Source: Schistosoma haematobium
Lineage: Eukaryota; Platyhelminthes; Trematoda; Strigeidida; Schistosomatidae
NCBI RefSeq assembly: GCF_000699445.3
Contig: NC_067198.1
Location: forward strand, 42,463,691-42,527,690
Length of the DNA stretch: 64,000 bases
Direction of reading: 5' to 3'
Below are positions 22,347 to 31,662 of this stretch, piece after piece. The notes below the pieces were generated by a model. It worked only from the letters and a program-made list of their open reading frames with translations, did not search any database and was not told where the DNA came from. How positions within the stretch are numbered: the stretch's first letter is position 1; every line of letters begins with the position of its first letter. Made by a program: the position numbers and the translations under genes.

Positions 22347-22826
22347 TTTAACGGCCCGTTTATTTGCCGTCATTCTGATCAGACGATGTTCGTTGAAGGG
22401 CTCACCATTTTAGTGGAGGCCTTTGGATCTGACTCCTATTTAGATCGTATGAATGTTTGTCATCTCCTTTTCTCGTATAACGGAATTTAGATAAGTCAAT
22501 TAACGAGAATGGCCTCTGAATACGTATATTTTGTATATGAAGCGAATGAAACAGAGCAAAGTAAAATGACACGCAGGGAAGATGGCTGGGAAGCCAACTC
22601 CATTTTAATCAAGCGTTACTCAATATTTATAGTCAGACAAAATAAAGCTACAGACATGTGATTAATGGAATAAGAAGGGCACACACATATACGCTCATAT
22701 AAAAACAGTCAAGACTGATAAGCGAATAACTGACAAGGTCAAAATATGACTCAAATAGAATGAATAAAATGGAATGTCCGGAGGATAGAATAAGATATAT
22801 GGGCTTAAAATAATGACTGACACTAC
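22347..22826 (+). mobile_element. Solo LTR (family B), inverted relative to 14793-15242
   Basis: About 480 bp. Direct repeats ATAAC at 22342-22346 and 22827-22831. Shares AAGATGGCTGG.AAGCCAACTCC and AACAGTCAAG.TGATAAGCGAATAA blocks with the first copy. The copies are too far apart and oppositely oriented, so they are not the two LTRs of one provirus. Confidence 0.6.
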
Positions 22827-22831
22827 ATAAC

Positions 22832-23344
22832 TTGGTGAAGAGTTTGAATTAGTTTGAAATCTAAATGAAAGGTTTCCTATCTATTGATTTTAATGGTGAG
22901 ACTATAATTTATAGACGACCGTTGAGCGATGCTGAAGTGACCCTGAGGGTAGACACCTACTGATTAGGACTAAATGAGGGTTATAAAACAACTAGAATTC
23001 TCATTTACAGTTGATGGTTAGGGTTAAAAATTAGATTTAAGGTTTTTCATCACGAACTGACATCGGCTATAATGTCAAAACTCTATTTAACCAAATGTAC
23101 GGATGAATTTCGTGCCAAAATTCGTGACTCATTATCTTATATCTGATTGGTTCGTCTATGAATTATAGTCTTACCGTTTTAATCACCATTGAACTTTGCG
23201 TAATTATTGTTTTAAATTCGATTGTTGGATTATTCTCCTGGTGATTAGAATCATTTTTTTGTAAAAAGGTTATTTACAAGTTACAAATGATAATCTTACA
23301 CTTATCACTACAACTTGTTTTGTAATTAGATAGGGGTTTTGTGG
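22832..23344. other. AT-rich sequence, no feature seen
   Basis: Nothing recognised. Confidence 0.45.
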
Positions 23345-23475
23345 ATATTACAGTAATTGAATAGTTGAGTTCATGAAGTTAGACTAGTATGGAAAGCCTG
23401 GAAACGGACATCCAGTGCTTCCAGGTTTTCCATGGTAGTCTAGTTTCAATTGACTTATGAACTCAACTATTAAAC
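23345..23475. mobile_element. SINE-B fold-back, ribozyme nearly lost
   Basis: Inverted SINE-B tails (ATAGTTGAGTTCATGAAG...GGAAAGCCTGG and CCAGGTTTTCCATGG...ATGAACTCAACTAT) enclose about 20 nt (AAACGGACATCCAGTGCTT). Confidence 0.75.
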
Positions 23476-24134
23476 TTGTTTTGTGCTTTATTCTATGAAG
23501 CGTTGAATTTCTTGACTTAATTAACTGAAGGTAATTTTTGTTTAATCAATGGGTTTGTTTTAGGGATACCTTGATAACAATCTACACTTGGCTAACAAAA
23601 TAACTATATATTTTAACGATTCATTTTCACAATAAGCATGTATTTAAAAATCTTACATTTCATCAGATCTCAAATATATCAATAAATTAAGCATTTTTTT
23701 ATAGCATACCTAACGAATTGATACTAGTTAAATCACTACTAGAGTCCAGGGAGAATGAGTATGAAACTCCTTATTAGTGCACATACATGAATTTATTAAA
23801 GATCGGATCCAGGACTGCTAACAATCTTCACATACCCGTTAAAATAAATGATGTATATACACCAAGGTTGAGAGGTTTATTCAATTTTTTTACATTTAAA
23901 GATGGTTTACACTATGAACTGATATTATGTGAAACATCAACAGACTGAACAATTGGTTTGTTCTGTTTTAGAACTCATCAGTATTGTACATTAACAATCA
24001 GATAAAAGAATTAGACTCTCAGAACACTTGATGAATAGATTCTGATCAGAATATTAAGTTTGTATACAATAAATTATGTTTTTAACTTCAGTACATACAT
24101 AAAATTACAAGACAATCACACATTAACATTTACG
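23476..24134. other. AT-rich sequence, possible ancient SINE-B remnants
   Basis: Weak SINE-B-like words near 23740-23850 and 23900-24015. Not firm enough to call. Confidence 0.35.
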
Positions 24135-24294
24135 GATAACTTCACTTGGTGTTGTTTTACATGCATCTTCCCATTGTTACTTAGGGTTGTAATTGATCAG
24201 TCTCATGTTGACATATGTGCATCCTTGCGGATGCCTTGATACAGCCTTAAGTTGCAAGATTTTTAAGCAAAGATGGATAGTGGCTAGAAGTGGA

Positions 24295-24338
24295 ATCCAG
24301 GACACGCGTTTCGCCATTTTGGGGCTCGTCAGCTGGAT
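24295..24338 (-). ncRNA. Hammerhead ribozyme (SM-alpha type), intact core
   Basis: Minus strand: ATCCAG (stem I), CTGACGA, stem II GCC...GGC, GAAAC, short stem III (ACGC/GTGT with one wobble), GTC cleavage triplet, CTGGAT closing stem I. This matches the schistosome satellite hammerhead described in the literature. Confidence 0.85.
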
Positions 24339-24652
24339 ATATTTGTATCTCATAGTTGATGTTCACTCTGGGATTCAAACCCTGTACCGTTCACTTCAAA
24401 CGTCATGGCGTTATCCACTTAGCTACGGAGTCTTGATAGCCACATATGCCAATATGATACTAATCGATTGCAGTCCTAAATAAGAATGGGAAGATACAAG
24501 TAAAACAACATCAAGTGAATTTAAACTTCACCCTATTGCACAAGCAGATGTCTGTCCAAACTCAGTAGTTAAGTGGAGAACGCGGTAACGTTTGAAGTGA
24601 ACGGTACTGTGTTCGAGTCCTGGAGTGAACATCAACTCTGACATACAAAAAT

Positions 24653-24696
24653 ATCCAGCTGACGAGCTCCAAAATGACGAAACACGCATCCTGGAT
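24653..24696 (+). ncRNA. Hammerhead ribozyme (SM-alpha type), weakened stem II
   Basis: Plus strand: ATCCAG, CTGACGA, GAAAC, ATC cleavage triplet, CTGGAT. The core is intact, but stem II (GCTCC/ATGAC) has mismatches, so activity is doubtful. Confidence 0.7.
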
Positions 24697-24725
24697 CCCA
24701 TTGTTAGCCACTATCCATCTTTGAT

Positions 24726-25104
24726 AAGACTATACAATCTATTATATGATACAGATATGTATATTATTTTGTTAAAATGCACTTTCATGATTCTAATTTA
24801 ACCATTTTTAATACATATATATATATATATATATATATCACTAACTGATATCACATACTTATACCATTTATACATAAATGATCATTGTCAACTAAAGTAA
24901 ACAGTGAAAAGTAGTAATAATATTTAGTGATCATTTGGGGGGGGGGCAAATAGATAATAAATAAAATAAAAAACTTAAACATAAACTGATAAGTAGACGA
25001 ATAAAATCCCAAATATTCATTCATTTATTCATTTTGTCATGTCTTATTTAAAAGTGTAAAATAGAAATATAAATTAACGAGATTTCAACATATTTAATAT
25101 AGTA
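24726..25104. other. AT-rich sequence with (AT)n and a G run
   Basis: (AT)n at about 24817-24838 and a run of nine G near 24939. Confidence 0.55.
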
Positions 25105-25215
25105 AATGTACACACTGACTTATTTGCTTACGCCTGTTACCCTTCGTGAAGGAGTATAGATCACCCACCAACATTCTCTATTCAACCCTATCCTGAACAA
25201 TCTTTTCCAGTTGTA
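25105..25215 (-). mobile_element. RTE 3' end fragment
   Basis: TTGCTTACGCCTGTTACCC then CTTCGTGAAGGAG and CCACCAACATTCTC: the last ~100 bp of an RTE element on the minus strand. Confidence 0.7.
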
Positions 25216-26800
25216 ATGAAAAACAATAACACATGCATTAGAAAAAAAACAACAACAACAGATGTATCTAAACTCCTTTTATTATTCCTGTTTTTTTTTC
25301 TTCTTCTTCTTCTTCATTTAAACTGTTTCTTCAATTTATTTTCAGTATGTTTATTGTTAGTTCATGTTTGTTTGTTTATTTCTATATTTCTCTTGTTAAA
25401 ATAATCATATTAAGGGAAGTTGTAAAATGATTATTTCAAACATAACTTATCTATTTACCATGATGATGATGGTGATGATGATGATAATCAGACCACCAAC
25501 TGAGATTATTTAATACGGTGCCCAACCCTGTTTTGCATTATTATTATTATTATTATTATTACTGTTAACATTGTATTCTATTACATTTCATTTTTAATTT
25601 TATACATACATACATACATACATACATACATACATACATACACACATTTTCTTTCTCATTCACGGTTACTGTTTACTTTTCTCAGTATGTTTCATTACTA
25701 ATAGTATCATTATTATTACTATTATTACCATTATAATATAAATATTAATATAACACTGATATGATTATCATCAATTGAGTGTTGTATATGATTGATCACA
25801 AAAACAATTGTTCAGTTGTACATTAAAAATATGTAAAGAAGTTTAATGTACCCGAGTAATTTTGTGTCAATGTATTAGCCATGTATCTGAATGTATAGAC
25901 ATTTATACACTTAGTAACAAGATACAGTTCAGTTACATCGATGTATCTATTACACATAAATAAATGTCTACATCCGTGTATTTACGTAAGTGACATCCAG
26001 TATATTGTACATTAAAAAGAAGAAAAAAAAACAAGAATGGAAGAAGAAGAAGAAGAACAAAAAAAAATAGTCACATAAATAAAAATACATATTTGTACAT
26101 TTGAATTGAATATAATAAATTTCATATATTTAATTAACAAACATGTAAAATAAAAAAAACTTTTCTTTATTGTTTTTCTCTTCTTTTTTTCTTTTCTTTT
26201 TTTTTAAAAAAATGATAATTTTATACTTGATTGAACATTTGTCATTTCATTCATTTTCATTTGTTTTTCTCTGCTTTTTTTCTTCTTTTTTTCTTTCTTT
26301 ATTTATTCGGTATTTTCATTTTTCATCGAGTTTTCACTTTATTTATTTATTTATTTTATTGACTAACAAAATAATACAGTTAATCATCATAGAAATTATG
26401 ATTTATTGAACTGTTTAACTCTTAACTTTATCGCTTTGATACATTGATCATGGAAACATTTTGAAATGTTACTTTTTTCTTTATTTTTTTGCGTGGAAAA
26501 AGAGGGATAGGGGGGGAGAAAAAGATTGTTAAATATTGAAGACTTGGAAGATATATATATATATATATACAAATGTAGATTGTTTTCATAGCTGTCACCA
26601 TTTCACATTTACAAATCGTTTTAACAATTTGAAGGGAAAAGAAACTAAACTTACTAGTTAAGTAACTAGATATAGTTTATTGGAAATGATTTATTAGATG
26701 AATAAATGTTCATTTGTAAACTCTTCAATAATGTCTAATAAATATCATTTTGAAAAATCAATTTTACATATAAAATAGATCAAGTTATATATTTCATTTT
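25216..26800. other. Simple-repeat-rich AT sequence
   Basis: Holds (TTC)n near 25300, (TTA)n at about 25539-25561, (CATA)n at about 25609-25641, (AAG)n near 26040, (AT)n near 26555-26570 and long poly-T. Open frames here are T-run artefacts. Confidence 0.6.
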
Positions 26801-26809
26801 TATGGTGTA

Positions 26810-27185
26810 ATGATGGATAATAGCTGACATTGGAATCCAAGATACGTGTTTCACCACATTTGAGACACGTCAGCTGGATGTACCTGCATTGCGGTATTGA
26901 TGTTTATCCCGAGACTCGAAATCAGTACAGTTCGCTTTAAATGCCATCATGTTATCCACTTAGCTACTGAGTTCTAATAGCCACTTGCTTGTGCGATAGG
27001 GTGAAGTTTAAATTCACTTGAAATTCTTTCCTGAATTCCACTGCTAACCACCATCCATCTGTGCTTATAATGCTTGTGAATTAAGGCAATATGTATAGGA
27101 TGCACATATGTCAGTAAGAGACTGATCAATTGTAGTCCTAAACATCAATGGAAAGATTCAAGTAAACAATATCAAGTGAATTTAA
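26810..27185 (-). mobile_element. SM-alpha copy, decayed hammerhead
   Basis: Minus-strand hammerhead region (CAGCTGACGTGTC, GGTGAAAC) with a mutated core, then tRNA-like head remnant and a second partial right end (CTAACCACCATCCATCTGTG) through CAAGTGAATTTA. Confidence 0.7.
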
Positions 27186-28060
27186 TCAATAAAAAAGTTT
27201 GCTCCATATGGTACAAAACACATCATAAATATAAAATTAGGATTTTCAACCTTACTACTACTTTCTGAAAAAAAAGTACTAAAAATATTCCAATGATTTC
27301 ATGGCGCAAAGGGAGGCCTAAAAACGCTGAGAAACACTTTATCCAATCAGCATATAATAGAAGTTTCTCAGAAATTTCTAGAAAATAGCAGGCCACGTGT
27401 CAAATTTTTGAGTGGATGATTACCTATCCCACTATTATGTTCACTATGGTTCCAAAACCTCCCAGAAGTCAAAGGCTACCTGAAATGCTATGAATATCTT
27501 CAATTTTCTGTACATAAACTAGACTTGGAGTAAAGTGTTCTTTCCATATTCCGCACATTTTCTCACGTGTTCAAGTTTTCATGTAGAGTTAGACTAGGGT
27601 TATTAGAAGAGCATAGGAAATAGATCCAAGTGTTCAGTCAGAAAATTTATCAATTTTTATAATAAATTGACTTATAAATGTTTGGTACTTTAAAACATAA
27701 AACTTAATTTACGATGGTTTTTCTGACTTTTTGAAAACCGTCAACGAATTGACAACAGTTCTATTGTAGTTTCAAAATCTTCAATAGTTGTAATATGCTC
27801 AGTAGTTTTTAGCAATTCCATAATTGTGAACTATGAAACCAAAACAAAAGAACTATTCTTAATTATCTAAGTCTCTGGATCATCCCAGTAGGTCGTTGAA
27901 AATGATTGCGAATCAATTCAATAAATTAAAATACCAAGAATTTTACACTTTTAGACAATCAGTTGTGTTAGTGTAAATGAGTTGGATCTTAGAAGTTCAT
28001 TTATGTATTGACAATAACTCAAAAGTCATTCTAAAAATATTAATATTTAAGATGGTGGAG
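27186..28060. other. AT-rich sequence, no feature seen
   Basis: Nothing recognised. Confidence 0.45.
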
Positions 28061-28085
28061 AAGATTAATAGCTCAGTTCGATAAT

Positions 28086-28154
28086 TTTGATGAAGTTTTG
28101 TTCTCTGAGCTAGATAGTTTGATCGTAGAGCTCAGAGAACAAAACTTCATCAAA
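28086..28154. repeat. Perfect 26-bp inverted repeat, 17-nt loop
   Basis: Arms 28086-28111 and 28129-28154 are exact reverse complements (TTTGATGAAGTTTTG...GAGCT). The left arm is the start of the CTCTGAGCTAGAT repeat also at 20610 and related to 29580, so this is a fold-back of that repeat. Confidence 0.9.
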
Positions 28155-28502
28155 GTATTAATAATTACTGGGCTTTACCTACCTATTATATTTGTATGTC
28201 ATATTACTTATTCGACGTTATTAAACATCCTATTGATATATGTGAACTTTCATTATTATGACTCAATGATATCAATCCAAAATGTAATACATTTCTTATT
28301 TTTTTGATGTACTATCTTAGCTTTAAACAAACTTTCTAGATAACCATTAGATGTAGTGACGATCAATATGGTTCTTTTTCATTATAACGGTGAAAAACTT
28401 TCAGTCTAGTTGTGTGACTTTATTTTGTTCTAATGCTTATTTTCAGATGTCTATCAGTTTTCTTTTTTGATTTCTTGGAAATATGTTCAACGCCTTATGT
28501 TT
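28155..28502. other. AT-rich sequence, no feature seen
   Basis: Nothing recognised. Confidence 0.4.
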
Positions 28503-28930
28503 ATTTCAATAGTTGAGATCATAAGTCAATTGAATCCACACCAACATGGAAAACCTAGGAGAACTGGATGGCTGTTTTGACTCCTCAGCAGTGCGCATCC
28601 GCGATACTGCCTCGCGAGATTCCAACCCAGGACATATAGGTCTCGCACACGAGCGCCTAAACTCTACACCACTGAGCTGGCCGGCATCCAACGATGTTAA
28701 TGTCTAGCTTCAACTAAACCACGAAATTGAGCGACTTATCCATTATTGTCTTCAGTGAGTTACTATTATCTCACAACAGACCCGGTTGAACTCCACTGGT
28801 CATTGCTTCTCACTAGAACTCCAGAAAATACCTCTTGAAGCCAGTCACTAGTGAGCATATACTGATTAGTACCAGAAGGTGTTTTTGTGGATGTTATAGT
28901 AATTTCAATAATTGAGATCATAATTCAATT
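28503..28930 (-). mobile_element. SINE-B tandem dimer (full unit plus next tail)
   Basis: TTTCAAT(A)GTTGAGATCAT occurs at 28504 and, as TTTCAATAATTGAGATCAT, at 28903, a period of 399 bp. Between them lie the hammerhead (partly deleted), the tRNA-like head and the ~200-bp upstream segment (GTCTTCAGTGAGTTACTATT, TTCTCACTAGAACTCCAG). This defines the full SINE-B unit. Confidence 0.8.
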
Positions 28931-29264
28931 GAATTTTCTAAGAGTAAATGTCATGGCTGAAGATTGTTTGTTTATCATTCCAATTAGATTTACACTGATA
29001 AAACTCTGTTTACTTTCTTGTTAGGTATTTTTAATTAAATCAAAATGAGTGTTAATTAGTAGTATATAATCACTTTCTAAGTTTTTCACATTTGACTTCA
29101 CTTAGGATAAACAAAAATTAGCCAAACGTATTTAATATAAAACGTTCAATTAATTAAACTCCTATTTACTGATAAATGATCATGTTAACTTTCAGGTTTG
29201 TTTTCCAGTTTACCTTTACATTAATCTACAAAATTTTTAGTTCCACTGAAATTTTGAACTATTA
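28931..29264. other. AT-rich sequence, no feature seen
   Basis: Nothing recognised. Confidence 0.4.
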
Positions 29265-29510
29265 GAAGATGACTAATGAGCTCAGTGGTCTAGTGGTTTA
29301 TCGCCCGCGTGCGAGACTGATAGGTCCCAGGTTCGAGTCTCACGGGGCGGAATCGTGGATGTGCACTGCCGAAGAGTCCTACAATATAACGAGACAGCCA
29401 TCCAGTGCTTCCAGGTTTTACATGGTAGTGGTCTACCTTCAATTGATTCATGATTTCAATTATTGAAATTACTACAATCTCCACAAAACCCCTTCTGATA
29501 CTAATTATAA
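29265..29510 (+). mobile_element. SINE-B copy
   Basis: tRNA-like head (GAGCTCAGTGG, GGTTCGAGTCTC), hammerhead with mutated core (CCGAAGA, GAGAC) and complete tail to CCCCTTCTGATAC. Confidence 0.8.
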
Positions 29511-29579
29511 GCTGCTTCATAAATCAATGTCAATGTAATTAAAGCAGAATACAAATAATTTACTAAAGTCACATCAATA

Positions 29580-29830
29580 TTGAGATGGTGGAGAAGATTT
29601 GAAGTTAAGGTGGATGATTTCGGTGAAGCCAGATGGTTTGGTCATGGGGCTTTCATTGTTCTTCTGAACGACATCATCAGCACAAATTTTAGGTAGCAGT
29701 GAAGTGTTTGAATTTCTCCACATATGGTTTACTGCCTGTTCTGTAAACCTGATTGTTGGATGGTTCTTGTTGACCTTAAATCTGTCATTGTTCAGAAGTC
29801 AGGTAGAAGACTTCCACTCGACATTTGTTC
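29580..29830 (+). repeat. Dispersed repeat (CTCTGAGCTAGAT family)
   Basis: Homologous to 20610-20830: GATGGTTTGGTC, TTCTTCTGAACGACATCATC and GTTGACCTTAAATCTGTCATTG. Confidence 0.55.
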
Positions 29831-30450
29831 AGATAATGTTGTTCACAAGAGCAATAAAAAGTTCTACGACTAAACTATCCAGTACACAGATCAAAACTCC
29901 ATCAAAATTCGTCAACATTCTATCATTTGCGTGTAGATACTTACATAAAAATATGAATATTTCATACATCTAAGTCAGTGTTAGCAGAAATACGATGACT
30001 TACTGATGAATGCTTAATATAAGGTTTTATTTTCGCTGCTACAGCTAAATACTATGTCTGCCAGTTATAATATTTAATTCAGTTAAGTTTCATTTAGTCA
30101 ATATAGTTTTCTCATTATATATAATCTGATGATTAAGTGAACTGCTTTTTTAGTAACCGGATTTCCACAGACTTGATCATTGAACTCATTCCTAAAATTG
30201 AAATGTTTCAAGTTGTTGACATTTTATACTTTGATTTTTAAACTTAAGCATTTTAGATTTTCTTTTTAGACACAATAATTGTCATTCTACTGATCAACAA
30301 TCTATCCATAAAAGTATATATCAGTAAATAATGAATGGGTGAGCCCTGATATCAAGCTCTTTCAATTAATTTGACCTAAGCTGCTAAATAGTTTCATTTG
30401 CCTTTACTAATCTTTTTAACTACAAAATGTAAATGTTGAAGTCTTGACCT
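29831..30450. other. AT-rich sequence, no feature seen
   Basis: Nothing recognised. Confidence 0.45.
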
Positions 30451-30454
30451 GTTT

Positions 30455-31170
30455 GGGGTCGCGTGTACTTACCTACGCCACCAGCACTCTCTACCCAATC
30501 TTGTTGTCATGACCTTGACGTCTGGTTTTTCTATCACACGATTTATCTACCAATCCGAATACGACTTATACGAATCTTCACACTAGGCCAACCAATGACG
30601 TTCAACCGGTGTGGGCAGTTTAGCGTCCTTATTGGTCCTATGTCCTCCGAGCCCTTCCACTTGAGTCCAGAACACAATACCAGCTTTCGCAATATGAATC
30701 GAATCAGAGCAGATCGTTTATTTCAGACATACCCGGTTTATATATCAATCAGACAGACCACAACGTACCATAAAATAGAAAATAACATGTGTACACAAAT
30801 AAGCCAAAAAGTGGCTGTGAACGAGGGGAACAGTGAATAATAGACTGAGCATAGATTAAGAACCGTAAATCGTACAATAATAAATTATAGGTCAAAATAA
30901 AGCTTGGAATAAGAGGAATATAAATATACATAATCTAATGATTCAATAGTTTTACAATAAGAATATTTATAGAATATTAGTCCATTAGTAGTCCTCGGGA
31001 GTTACCTGTAATTTAATCTTCACCGGGATATAACACTTGTCCTAGGCAATACTTTCCAGTTGTTATTCACTTTTTTCATATCTGCTTCTATTTCCCGACG
31101 TAATGTGTTTTTTGACCTTCCTCTTTAGCGCTTCCTTTCAAGATTCCAAGTTAGAGTCGCGTGTACACAT
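30455..31170 (-). pseudogene. RTE-A 3' end split by a solo LTR
   Basis: 30455-30504 (ACTTACCTACGCCACCAGC...CCCAATCTTGT) and 31036-31170 (CTTGTCCTAGGCAATAC...CGACGTAATGTGTTTTTTG) are adjacent parts of one RTE-A 3' end; the LTR at 30505-31035 separates them. Confidence 0.75.
30505..31035 (-). mobile_element. Solo LTR (family A) nested in RTE-A
   Basis: 531 bp. On the minus strand it starts TGTTATATCCC and ends GGTCATGACA. Flanked by CTTGT at 30500-30504 and 31036-31040, a 5-bp duplication within the interrupted RTE-A. Shares the TATATAAAC promoter motif, an AATAAA just after it and other blocks with 16619-17085. Confidence 0.85.
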
Positions 31171-31429
31171 TGTTCTAGATCCCTAAATTAGGACGAAACC
31201 GTTATCCAGGTCTTGATGGAGTGAAATGAATTTTCAGTTTAGAAAATCAATCCAAACAAATAACTACATCTTTTTTACATAAGTCAGTATGAGTTATTTG
31301 TTATTTTCTTAAACTAAGCTCGTTGACAGTAACCAACTAATAAACAGTATTCATAACGTCAAGGAAACTGACCTTCTACTAAAAAGTCTGAAATATCAAC
31401 TGGAAAGTAACATATAGATATTTCAGAAG

Positions 31430-31655
31430 GGGATTTTGTGGAATTCATAGTAATTTCAATAGTTGAGATCATGAGTCAATTGAAGCTAAACCACTACCAT
31501 GGAAAACCTGGAAGCACTGGATGGCCGTTTCGTCCCATTGTAGGACTCCTCAGTAGTGCGTATCCACGATTCCGCCTCACAAGACTCGAACCCGGACCTA
31601 TCAGCCTAGCGCGCGAACGCTTAACCTCTAGACCACTGAGCCAGCATATATTTAA
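31430..31655 (-). mobile_element. SINE-B copy with near-intact hammerhead
   Basis: Tail, hammerhead, B box (inverted GACTCGAACCC) and A box (inverted CCACTGAGCC). It abuts the RTE-A 3' tail at 31663. Confidence 0.8.
31514..31559 (-). ncRNA. Hammerhead ribozyme (SINE-B type)
   Basis: Minus strand: GCACTA, CTGAGGA, GTCC/GGAC stem II, GAAAC, GGCC, ATC cleavage triplet, CAGTGC. All core bases are present; one mismatch in stem I next to the core and one in stem III. Confidence 0.7.
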
Positions 31656-31662
31656 CTGTATT

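Larger units (their letters stand above)
24135..24725. mobile_element. SM-alpha inverted dimer with two hammerheads
   Basis: Two complete head-to-head SM-alpha units: minus-strand unit (hammerhead 24295-24338, tRNA-like head to about 24445), a 115-bp spacer ending near CACCCTATTGCACAAGC, then a plus-strand unit (tRNA-like head from about 24560, hammerhead 24653-24696). Both heads keep B boxes (TTCAAACCC inverted; GTTCGAGTCC). Outer ends are inverted AAGATGGATAGTGGCTAG and GTTAGCCACTATCCATCTT. This is the best-kept SM-alpha copy in the window. Confidence 0.85.

Noticed and set aside
14793..22826. The two family B LTRs as ends of one provirus
   Set aside because: They are in opposite orientation, each has its own 5-bp duplication, and no retroviral-type coding lies between them.
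26170..26409. Phe/Ser-rich open frame
   Set aside because: Produced by poly-T low-complexity sequence.
29620..29690. Hammerhead-like CTGATGA...GAAAG on the minus strand
   Set aside because: No downstream strand complements the TTTGTG before the core, and no cleavage triplet is suitably placed; stem I cannot form.
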